Of a stretch of DNA of 57,253 nucleotides, positions 25,321 through 32,289 are shown piece by piece (the first letter of the stretch is position 1; the number at the start of each line of letters is the position of its first letter). The stretch is from Acidovorax sp. CCYZU-2555 (GTDB taxonomy: Bacteria > Pseudomonadota > Gammaproteobacteria > Burkholderiales > Burkholderiaceae_C), in contig NZ_JAHCDD010000033.1 in NCBI RefSeq assembly GCF_018413525.1, positions 1 through 57,253 on the forward strand, given 5' to 3'. The translations under genes and the position numbers were made by a program. The notes beneath the pieces were generated by a model that worked only from the letters and a program-made list of their open reading frames with translations, was not told the DNA's origin and ran no database searches.

Positions 25321-26004
25321 CTAGTTGTCGCGCAGGCCTTCGTTCGACAGGCTGCGCGCATAGACCGCGAGCACGATGCGTTCGGAATGCGTCAGATATT
25401 CCTGCAAGGTATCGGCCGCCTTCGCGTAGTTGCCGGCTTCGGCGATTTCAAGGATTTGCCGGTTCATGTCGACATAGGGCGCATGCAGGAATTCGGCGTC
25501 CTTCATGAAGCCGAAAGCCAGCCGCAGCTCGGCCAGCACCGGCGCAAACATCTGGTTCAGGCGCTCGCTGTCGGCGAGTTCCACGATGGCCATGTGGAAG
25601 TCCATGTTGGCCGTGCCGACGACGGCCCAGTCGGACTGCGCGCGCCCGCGCACGCTGGCCTCGACCGCGGCGCGCATATGGCGTTTGGCCGGATGCAAGG
25701 GGTAGGCGTTGCGCAGCGCCTGGCATTCGATCAGGCGGCGCACGCGGTAGATGTCGATGATCGCGGCAATCGACGGCACCGACACGAACACGCCGCGGTT
25801 GGGCGTGTGCTTGACCAGGCCGTCCTTGGTCAGGATGCGAAAGGCTTCGCGCAGCGTGTTGCGCGAAACCGCGAGTTCGTCCGCCAGCGCCTGCTCCGAC
25901 AAACGCATGCCGGGCGAGAGCTCGCCGTGCACGATCTTCAGGCGAAGCTGCTCGGCAATGCGATCGCTGAGGCTTTCGGAGGTCAATGGACGCGCAATGG
26001 ACAT
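25321..26004 (-). CDS. GntR-family regulator, FadR/FCD subfamily
   Basis: 227-residue regulator. The winged helix-turn-helix is in LSPGMRLSEQALADELAVSR and TLREAFRILTKDGLV, and a C-terminal all-helical FCD ligand domain covers about residues 80-215, with metal-site-like FHMAIVELADSERL. The start at MSIARPLTSESL is favoured over an in-frame upstream ATG that would add 40 unrelated residues. It is divergent from the dctPQM TRAP genes, and the gap holds two sites matching the FCD operator consensus, so it very likely controls that transporter. Confidence 0.9.
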   Translation of the reverse strand: MSIARPLTSESLSDRIAEQLRLKIVHGELSPGMRLSEQALADELAVSRNTLREAFRILTKDGLVKHTPNRGVFVSVPSIAAIIDIYRVRRLIECQALRNAYPLHPAKRHMRAAVEASVRGRAQSDWAVVGTANMDFHMAIVELADSERLNQMFAPVLAELRLAFGFMKDAEFLHAPYVDMNRQILEIAEAGNYAKAADTLQEYLTHSERIVLAVYARSLSNEGLRDN

Positions 26005-26448
26005 GATGGGAAAAGAGTTTGAACCGCCTGAGTATCGGGTTTTTTCACGTTCCGGGATTTGTTCGCTCACCACAAGGCCTGCATTGATCAAATGCCAAGC
26101 GCTTGTTTGCACTTCGCAGCACAAACATTGTTGAACGAAATTACATATTCATGTTGGGAAATTGAGCCGCTAAACGGCTGCCTTGCGCCCCTGAATCCCA
26201 TTGCAGCGCCATTCAATGCAGGCGGCGCGGGCTTGCAGCCCGCCACACGGCGAGGCGCTCAGACTTGCGCCAAGTTGGCGCAGGCGTATCGCGCATGCAC
26301 AGCAAAGGCCGATATCCGCCCGATATTGGTGCCTTCGGCATCGGTATTTTTACCAGTGGTCACATGATTGTTCAACAAACTATAGTGGCATGTAATTTGC
26401 AATGCTACTTTTGTTCTCTTCTTTTATTCTCATGAACAGGGAGTTGGT
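26005..26448. promoter_or_regulatory. Divergent GntR-dctP control region with two FCD-type operators
   Basis: 444-bp non-coding gap. TTGTTGAACGA at 26,128-26,138 and TTGTTCAACAA at 26,368-26,378 both fit the TNGT-NNN-ACNA consensus for FadR/FCD regulators; the second is a perfect palindrome 71 bp before the dctP start. A small hairpin AGCCG/CGGCT lies at 26,165-26,179. The region near 26,340-26,440 is AT-rich and likely holds the dctP promoter. Confidence 0.6.
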
Positions 26449-27414
26449 ATGTTGAAAAAGTGTCTGGTTACCGCAGTTTTCGCTGGCGTCGCAATCGGAG
26501 CGAGCGCCCAAACGAAGTGGGATCTGCCGTCGGCATATCCGGTCTCCAATTTCCACACCGAGAACCTGATCCAGTTTATCGCCGACGTCGACAAGAACAG
26601 CGCGGGCAAGTTGAAAATCCAGGCCCACCCCAATGCCTCGCTGTTCAAGGCGCCCGAAATCAAGCGCGCGGTGCAAAGCGGCCAGGTGCAAGCCGGCGAA
26701 GTCATCCTCAACAACTTCGAGAACGAGAATCCGCTGTTCGGTCTGGACGGCGTGCCTTTCCTGGCCACGAGCTACGGCGATGCATTCAAGCTGTACCAGG
26801 CGCAAAAGCCCGCGCTGGAAAAGCTGCTGGCCGCGAGCAACATCAAGCTGCTCTACACCGTGCCATGGCAGCCCCAGGGCATGTACGCCAACAAGCAGGT
26901 CAACGGCGCGGCCGACATGGTGGGCCTGAAGTGGCGCGCCTACAGCCCGGCCACGCTGCGCCTGGCCGAGCTGGCCAAGGCCCAGCCGGTGCAGATCCAG
27001 GCGGCCGAGCTGTCGCAGGCGCTGGCGACCGGCGTGGTCGACTCGTACATGTCGTCGAGCTCCACCGGCTATGACTCCAAGACCTACGAGCACATCAAGA
27101 ACTTCTACAACGTCCAGGCCTGGCTGCCCAAGAACATGGTGATGGTCAACCTGCGCGCCTTCAACGGCCTCGACAAGCCCACACAGGAAGCCCTGCTCAA
27201 GGCCGCGGCCGCGGCGGAAGAGCGCGGCTGGAAGCTGAGCCAGGAGAAGAACGCCTGGTATCTGGACCAGCTCAAGGCGCGCGGCATGAACATCATCGAG
27301 CCCAGCGCGACGCTCAACGCCGACTTCCGCAAGATGGGCGACACCATGCTGGCCGACTGGCTCAAGAAGGCCGGCGCCGATGGCAAGGCCATCGTTGACG
27401 CCTACCGGAAATAA
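26449..27414 (+). CDS. dctP: TRAP transporter substrate-binding protein DctP
   Basis: 321-residue periplasmic receptor of a TRAP system. The signal peptide is MLKKCLVTAVFAGVAIGASA. The mature protein has WDLPSAYPVSNFHTENL, LFKAPEIKRAVQSGQVQAGE and the signature-like region PWQPQGMYANKQVN through LKWRAYSPATLRLAEL, which carries the Arg that usually pairs with a substrate carboxylate. The GGGAG ribosome site supports this ATG. It is the first of three transporter genes; dctQ begins 2 bp after its stop. The ligand is probably an organic acid. Confidence 0.93.
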   Translation: MLKKCLVTAVFAGVAIGASAQTKWDLPSAYPVSNFHTENLIQFIADVDKNSAGKLKIQAHPNASLFKAPEIKRAVQSGQVQAGEVILNNFENENPLFGLDGVPFLATSYGDAFKLYQAQKPALEKLLAASNIKLLYTVPWQPQGMYANKQVNGAADMVGLKWRAYSPATLRLAELAKAQPVQIQAAELSQALATGVVDSYMSSSSTGYDSKTYEHIKNFYNVQAWLPKNMVMVNLRAFNGLDKPTQEALLKAAAAAEERGWKLSQEKNAWYLDQLKARGMNIIEPSATLNADFRKMGDTMLADWLKKAGADGKAIVDAYRK

Positions 27415-27416
27415 GC

Positions 27417-27950
27417 ATGCGCCGCTTTCTTGATCGTCTGTTTGCGTCAGCCTGCGGGCTGGCGGCATTCTGCGTGTTCATGATCTTCGTGCTGATGATA
27501 GGCGCCTCCGTGGGCCGCATGCTGGGCTGGCGCGTGGGCGGCTTCAACGACGTCGTCGCCTGGCTCAGCGCGGGCGCGGCTTTCCTGTCCATGGCCTATG
27601 CCTTCAAGGAAGGCGATTTCGTGCGCGTCACCTTGCTGCTCGAAAAGCTCTCGCCGCCGCTGCGCCGCGGCTTCGAGCTGCTGTCGCTGTCCATCGCTTC
27701 GGTCTGCACCGGGTATCTGGCCTGGTGGGCGGCGGCGTCCGCCTGGGACAGCTATGTCTTCAACGACATGGCCGGCGGCCTGGTGGTGATTCCGCTGTGG
27801 ATTCCGCAGCTGACGTTCGTCGTCGGCGCGGCGCTGCTGTGGCTGGCCGTGGTCGACGAACTGCAGCGCGTGGCGCGCGGTTTCAAGCCGCGCTACGTCA
27901 CGGTGGTCGAGGAACGGCATGCGGCGGGTGACTTTTCCAGCGATGTATGA
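27417..27950 (+). CDS. dctQ: TRAP transporter small membrane subunit DctQ
   Basis: 177-residue integral membrane protein with four predicted helices (for example ACGLAAFCVFMIFVLMIGA and LTFVVGAALLWLAVVDEL). It joins DctM in the inner membrane to form the Na+-coupled TRAP permease. The gene starts 2 bp after dctP and is followed by dctM after 79 bp. Its length and topology are normal for the family. Confidence 0.9.
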   Translation: MRRFLDRLFASACGLAAFCVFMIFVLMIGASVGRMLGWRVGGFNDVVAWLSAGAAFLSMAYAFKEGDFVRVTLLLEKLSPPLRRGFELLSLSIASVCTGYLAWWAAASAWDSYVFNDMAGGLVVIPLWIPQLTFVVGAALLWLAVVDELQRVARGFKPRYVTVVEERHAAGDFSSDV

Positions 27951-27958
27951 GGGCTCAG

Positions 27959-28036
27959 ATGAACGCAAATAACTTCGCCGACACCGTCGGCCACGCAGGC
28001 CTGCCTGCGCTCGAAAGGACGGCCCTCAAATGCTGA
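27959..28036 (+). CDS. Possible 25-residue coupling ORF between dctQ and dctM
   Basis: A small open frame begins with ATG 8 bp after the dctQ stop and encodes MNANNFADTVGHAGL and ten more residues. Its TGA overlaps the dctM start region, so the dctM ATG at 28,030 lies inside its last codons. Such an arrangement could couple dctQ and dctM translation across the 79-bp gap. There is no homology evidence and chance is possible. Confidence 0.3.
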   Translation: MNANNFADTVGHAGLPALERTALKC

Positions 28037-29340
28037 TTTCCATTGGCGCACTGCTGCTGGTCGCGATGCTGGTGCTGCTGGCCAGCGGCGTGTGGATAGG
28101 CATCACGCTGGGTCTCACGGGCTGGATAGGCCAGGCCTTCTTCACCAACACGCCGCCGGGCATGAACCTGTTCTCGGCGTTCTGGGAGTCCAACGTCTCC
28201 TGGGAACTCGCGGCGCTGCCGCTGTTCGTGTGGATGGGCGAGATCCTGTTTCGCACCAAGCTGTCGGAGCAGATGTTCTCGGGCCTGGCGCCGTGGCTCA
28301 ACCGCGTTCCGGGCCGGCTGATGCACACCACCGTACTGGGCTGCGGCGTGTTCGGCTCGGTCTCGGGCTCCTCGGCCGCGACCTGCGCGACCATCAGCAA
28401 GGTGGCGCTGCCCGAACTCAAGCGCCGCGGCTACAACGAGCAGTTGGCGCTGGGTTCGCTGGCGACGGCGGGAACGCTGGGCATCCTGATTCCGCCGTCG
28501 ATCACCATGGTGGTCTACGCGGTCGCGGCCGATGCCTCGATCATCCGCATCTTCCTGGCGGGCTTTCTGCCCAGCTTTTTGCTGATGGCGCTGTTTTGCG
28601 GCTACATCGCCTGGTGGAGCATTCGCAACAAGCACCTGATGCCGCCGCCCGAGCCCAAGACCACGTTCGCGCAGAAGATGCGCGCGAGTGCCTCGCTGAT
28701 CCCCTGCGCGCTGCTGATCGTGTTCATCGTGTGGGTGCTGATCGCGGGCTGGGCCACGGCCACCGAGTGCGCGGCCTATGGCGTGCTCGGCTCGCTGGCC
28801 ATCGCCGCCGCAGGCCGCAGCCTGACCTGGGCCAACTTCAAGGCCGGGCTGATGGGTGCGACGCGCCTTTCCTGCATGATCATGTTCATCCTGGCCGGGG
28901 CCGCGTTCCTGACCAAGACCATGGCCTTCACGGGCATTCCGCGCGCGCTGGCGGAGTGGGTCGATGCGATGCAGCTGAGCCCCTATGCGCTGATCGGCGC
29001 ACTGGTCGTGATCTATCTGGTGCTGGGAACGGCGCTCGACGGCATCTCGATGATCGTGCTGACCAGCGCCGTGGTGCTGCCCATGATCCAGATGGCGGGT
29101 TTCGATCTGATCTGGTTCGGCATCTTCGTGGTGCTGCTGGTGGAGATCGCCGAGGTCACGCCGCCGGTGGGCTTCAACCTGTTCGTGCTGCAAAGTATGA
29201 CCGGGAAGGACAGCAACACCATTGCGCGCGCCGCCATCCCGTTCTTCTTCTGCCTCATCGTCTGCGTGGTGCTGATCACGGTCTTTCCCGAGATCGTGAC
29301 CTGGCTGCCGGACTACGTGATGGGGCCCGAGAAGAAGTAA
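28030..29340 (+). CDS. dctM: TRAP transporter large permease subunit DctM
   Basis: 436-residue polytopic inner-membrane protein with about twelve helices. Landmarks are the N-terminal GVWIGITLGLTGWIGQAFF, the GCGVFGSVSGSSAATCATI motif, LGSLATAGTLGILIPPSIT (a typical inverted-repeat ion/substrate loop) and the C-terminal VGFNLFVLQSMTG. It moves the DctP ligand with Na+ through the membrane. Together with dctP and dctQ it completes the system, so this transporter is self-sufficient in the window. Confidence 0.94.
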   Translation: MLISIGALLLVAMLVLLASGVWIGITLGLTGWIGQAFFTNTPPGMNLFSAFWESNVSWELAALPLFVWMGEILFRTKLSEQMFSGLAPWLNRVPGRLMHTTVLGCGVFGSVSGSSAATCATISKVALPELKRRGYNEQLALGSLATAGTLGILIPPSITMVVYAVAADASIIRIFLAGFLPSFLLMALFCGYIAWWSIRNKHLMPPPEPKTTFAQKMRASASLIPCALLIVFIVWVLIAGWATATECAAYGVLGSLAIAAAGRSLTWANFKAGLMGATRLSCMIMFILAGAAFLTKTMAFTGIPRALAEWVDAMQLSPYALIGALVVIYLVLGTALDGISMIVLTSAVVLPMIQMAGFDLIWFGIFVVLLVEIAEVTPPVGFNLFVLQSMTGKDSNTIARAAIPFFFCLIVCVVLITVFPEIVTWLPDYVMGPEKK

Positions 29341-29349
29341 GCGACTGCA

Positions 29350-29375
29350 GGCCACGCGCAGCGCAGCGCGTGGCC
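29350..29375. terminator. Hairpin between convergent dctM and DOPA-dioxygenase genes
   Basis: Perfect 10-bp GC-rich stem GGCCACGCGC (29,350-29,359) and GCGCGTGGCC (29,366-29,375) with a 6-base loop. It lies 10 bp after the dctM stop and just before the end of the oppositely oriented gene. The T-tract is weak (CAATTT), so it may act as a bidirectional stop with modest strength. Confidence 0.5.
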
Positions 29376-29379
29376 GGCC

Positions 29380-29739
29380 TCAATTTCCGGCGCCGAATAC
29401 CGCCAGGTTGAGCACATGCGACTGCCCTATCCACAGCGCGCGGTCGCGGTGGTCGCGCAGGCTGTCGCCGGTGTTGGGATGAATGAACACATCGAGGCTG
29501 GCGTGATGGAGCGCCAACCAGCCCACCACCTGGGTGAAATCCTGGGGGCTGACGATCAGCTGGTAACTCCACATCGGATGCGGCCCCACGGGCTTCTCAT
29601 GGAATCGCCCCATCACCATGCGCCCGGCGAGATCGCGCTCTATGGTTTCGCGCAATGCCCAGGCCGATGCGCGGCTCGCGGCATCGAAATACACATGGGC
29701 ATGCCAGTCTTGGATCTGGGCTTGGCTGGGAGAGTTCAT
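29380..29739 (-). CDS. DOPA 4,5-dioxygenase family protein
   Basis: 119-residue small protein of the DOPA-4,5-dioxygenase family. Conserved histidines appear in IQDWHAHVYFD, GRFHEKPVGPHPMWSYQL and LDVFIHPNTGDSLRDH; these are the family's metal/substrate residues. Bacterial members are mostly uncharacterised extradiol-type enzymes. It stands alone on the minus strand beside the TRAP genes. Confidence 0.85.
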   Translation of the reverse strand: MNSPSQAQIQDWHAHVYFDAASRASAWALRETIERDLAGRMVMGRFHEKPVGPHPMWSYQLIVSPQDFTQVVGWLALHHASLDVFIHPNTGDSLRDHRDRALWIGQSHVLNLAVFGAGN

Positions 29740-29814
29740 GGTTCTTGGGGGTTGAAACAGCGGCGCACGAACGCGCGCGCTGTCTCACATCATGGACCGG
29801 AGGCGGTGGCTGCG

Positions 29815-29833
29815 ATTTTTAGCCGCTAAAAAT
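29815..29833. repeat. ATTTTTAGC-C-GCTAAAAAT palindrome, copy 2
   Basis: Nine-base arms around a single central C, between the start of the DOPA-dioxygenase-type gene and the end of the H-NS-like gene. It shares the TTTTAGC-N-GCTAAAA core with the element at 7,254-7,268. The one-base centre argues for a DNA-level palindrome rather than an RNA terminator. Confidence 0.55.
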
Positions 29834-29869
29834 TGCGGCATGCAGCCCCGCCGCCACGCATTGCAGCGC

Positions 29870-30223
29870 TCAGCGCGAACGCCCGCGTGCGGCCTCGGCG
29901 GCCAGCTCGGCCAGGTACGGACCGTCCTGGCGCGGCGCGGCAGACGGCTGCTCGATCAGGAACTGTTCGCGGTCCTTGCCGGCGATCCACGCGGGCGGCT
30001 TGCCGCGTCCGGACCAGGTCGCACCCGACTTGGGTTCGAGGTACTTGCCGGGGACATGCGCTTTCGGCGCCTTCCAGGGAAACACTTGCTGAGCGGTGAA
30101 TCCGAACTCGGCGATCAAGGTATGAACCTGGCTCAGCGCCTGTGCAGCGGCGGCTTTCTTCTCCTGAACAATTGCTTCATCCAATGCTGCTCGTTCGGCA
30201 AGCAGTTCCTTCAAACTCTTCAT
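29870..30223 (-). CDS. H-NS-like nucleoid-associated protein
   Basis: 117-residue H-NS family protein of betaproteobacterial type. The N-terminal coiled coil (about 1-45, KSLKELLAERAALDEAIVQE) mediates oligomerisation. The C-terminal DNA-binding loop reads WSGRGKPPAWI, the AT-hook-like core of the family, and FTAQQVFPW links the halves. It has an unusual Ala/Arg-rich tail after the DNA-binding motif. The start at MKSLKELL begins the coiled coil; an upstream in-frame ATG is unlikely. A second paralogue lies at 31,385-31,684. Confidence 0.88.
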   Translation of the reverse strand: MKSLKELLAERAALDEAIVQEKKAAAAQALSQVHTLIAEFGFTAQQVFPWKAPKAHVPGKYLEPKSGATWSGRGKPPAWIAGKDREQFLIEQPSAAPRQDGPYLAELAAEAARGRSR

Positions 30224-30513
30224 ATGGGCCCAGTTATCTGACAAAAAAAGGAAAGCGTAATTGGCTAGGGATATGGAAACACCACGGGCTTGTCTGCTTC
30301 GGGCCTCCGCCTGCGCTGCGGCGACCGCATCGCCAGGCGCTGGCGATGGCTTTGCAATGGCGCGCGTGGTGCCCGGGCGCCGGTTTTGGCGCAACCCGGG
30401 AAATGGCATTCCAGCCGTAATTGTGAGGCCTGTGGCATGCGCCTTTGCCGCGAGGGCAAATTTCTCACGCCTGCACGGCAGAATTCAAACGCAATTCTGC
30501 GGCGCACCCAGGC

Positions 30514-31374
30514 TCAGCGGCCCGCAAGAATCGTCGCCTCGAGCCGCGCCAGCGTCTCGGCATCGAGGCGCCCCTGCTCCTTGGCCAGGCGCAGCAGCCG
30601 CAGCGACACTTCGCGGTAAAGATGGATATTGTCGGCGTTCAGCGCCATGAGTTCGCGCATATGCAGCGCGACCACGTCGGCATCGCCGCGCGAGATCGGC
30701 CCGGCAATCGCCCCCGCCAGGCCCTTGGCCTGCGCGGTCTCCAGCGTGCCGCGCGCCAGGGGCAGCAGCGCGGCCAGGGCCTGCGCGTCGCTGACGCCGA
30801 AGCTGTTCCACAGATCGCAGGCCTCGCGCAGCAGCGACAGCAAAAAGCTGGCGCCATAGTTGGTCGCGCAGTGATAGCGCCCGCGCGCGCCGGCGGGCAG
30901 CTCTATCACGCGGTAGCCCACCGCTTGCGCCAGCTGCTGCAGCGAGGCTTGCAACGCGCCTTCGGCTTCGATCGCCACACTGCTGCCGGCCATGCAGCGC
31001 AGCGCGACGACCGGATCGGCGAAGAGCTGCAGCGGATGGAACCCGCCGATCACCGCGCCCTGGGCCGCGGCCGCACCCAGCGCGGACACTTCCGTGGCAC
31101 CGCTGCAATGCACCACCGACTGCCCCGGCCGCCAGGCGATCTGGCCGGCGACATCGGCAATGGCGGCATCGCTCACGGCGATGAACACCAGATCTGCCAT
31201 GTCTGCCGCCTGCTGCGCACTCACGCCTATCTGGCAACCGTCTATCGTCCGCAGAATCGACTCTGCCGGCACCAGGCTGCGCGCCGCAATGGCCGCCACC
31301 TCGAAGCCCGCCTGATGAAACGCCGGCGCCAAGGCCTGCACCAGGCGACCCGCGCCGATGAATGCGATCTTCAA
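30514..31374 (-). CDS. Rossmann-fold/DUF2520 domain protein (TTG start)
   Basis: 286-residue putative NAD(P)-dependent dehydrogenase. The N-terminus carries KIAFIGAGRLVQALAPAF, a glycine-rich nucleotide motif like that of ProC. The middle has FIAVSDAAIADVAG and VVHCSGATEVSAL, and the C-terminal helical DUF2520 domain has HCATNYGASFLLSLL. The frame has no ATG just before the Rossmann motif; TTG at 31,372-31,374, preceded by AGGAG 8 bases away, is taken as the start. It begins 10 bp after an H-NS-like gene, so the two are probably co-transcribed. The substrate is unknown. Confidence 0.85.
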   Translation of the reverse strand: MKIAFIGAGRLVQALAPAFHQAGFEVAAIAARSLVPAESILRTIDGCQIGVSAQQAADMADLVFIAVSDAAIADVAGQIAWRPGQSVVHCSGATEVSALGAAAAQGAVIGGFHPLQLFADPVVALRCMAGSSVAIEAEGALQASLQQLAQAVGYRVIELPAGARGRYHCATNYGASFLLSLLREACDLWNSFGVSDAQALAALLPLARGTLETAQAKGLAGAIAGPISRGDADVVALHMRELMALNADNIHLYREVSLRLLRLAKEQGRLDAETLARLEATILAGR

Positions 31375-31384
31375 GATGGCGCTC

Positions 31385-31684
31385 CTATGAATTGGGCGGC
31401 ACCGCATAGGCGCTGCGGTCCTTGCCCACCAGCCACTTGGGCTCTCTGCCCCGGCCCGACCAGCCCGCACCCGTGAGCGGATTGCGGAACTTGACCTCGG
31501 CTTTCTGCTTCTCGCGCTTGACGGGCTCGGGCGTCCAGGGAAACACCTGCTGCGCGGTAAAGCCATGCTCGGCCACCAGCGCCATCACCTTGGCCAAGGC
31601 CGCATTGGCTTGCTCGTCGCGCGCCTGGCCGATTTGCTTGTTCAGCTTCTGCTGCTGGAGGAGTAGTTCTTTGTAGGTCGGCAT
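31385..31684 (-). CDS. H-NS-like nucleoid-associated protein
   Basis: 99-residue H-NS family protein. It has an N-terminal coiled coil (PTYKELLLQQQKLNKQIGQA), the shared linker GFTAQQVFPWTPEP and the DNA-binding core WSGRGREPKWLVG. It is shorter than the paralogue at 29,870-30,223 and lacks its tail. The downstream DUF2520 gene follows after 10 bp. Such proteins silence AT-rich acquired DNA, which is relevant because a lower-GC island begins about 5 kb away. Confidence 0.88.
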   Translation of the reverse strand: MPTYKELLLQQQKLNKQIGQARDEQANAALAKVMALVAEHGFTAQQVFPWTPEPVKREKQKAEVKFRNPLTGAGWSGRGREPKWLVGKDRSAYAVPPNS

Positions 31685-31775
31685 GGCGAGAGCAGCGCAT
31701 CGCTTTGCTGCCAGTTGGAAGTGCCTGCAGCTTAGCGCAGACCCGACCGGCTGCGGGCGATCCAGGGCCAGCGGC

Positions 31776-32186
31776 TCACGACAGCTTTTTCCAACTGCGG
31801 CCATCTGTCGTGCGATAGGTGCCGCCCGTGGCGCAACAGCCGCCGGCGCCAAACGCCATGCGGCCCAGCGTCACGGTCAAGGCGCCAGACTTGAACGACA
31901 TGGACTCGCGTTGGCACACGGTCCAGAACGGGTAGAAATCCGGCGCAAGAACACTCTCCCAGTGGATCTGGCCCGCGCCCCGGCTTTCGACGCGATAGAC
32001 CTCGCAGTCGTGCACCAGCAGGAACATCGACTCACCGCCCAGCTCCCCCTGAAAAACGAGCTCCGCGGGCGCGGCGCGCGTGGCGACGGCCTCCTTGCTC
32101 ATCATCGGATCGAGCGGCTGGTCGCAGCCCGCAAGGCTGGCCAACACCAGCAGCAGACCCAGGGCACGCGTTAGTTTTGCGGTCAT
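31776..32186 (-). CDS. Small hypothetical lipoprotein
   Basis: 136-residue protein with a lipoprotein signal peptide: ALGLLLVLASLAGC, a good lipobox, with Asp right after the Cys, which in the Lol rule favours inner-membrane retention. The mature domain has paired cysteines (VHDCEVYRVE, WTVCQRESM and GAGGCCATGG) and a C-terminal TYRTTDGRSWKKLS. I do not recognise the family. It is isolated between an H-NS-like gene and the S9 peptidase, all on the minus strand. Confidence 0.75.
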   Translation of the reverse strand: MTAKLTRALGLLLVLASLAGCDQPLDPMMSKEAVATRAAPAELVFQGELGGESMFLLVHDCEVYRVESRGAGQIHWESVLAPDFYPFWTVCQRESMSFKSGALTVTLGRMAFGAGGCCATGGTYRTTDGRSWKKLS

Positions 32187-32289
32187 GGCGTGCAGTATGT
32201 CAGCTTTGGCGCCGTGCACAGGCTGCAGCCCGCCATGCACCGCGAGGCCAGGCAGCGCAGCTGCGCTTGCGAGCTGCCTGTGCCCCGGC

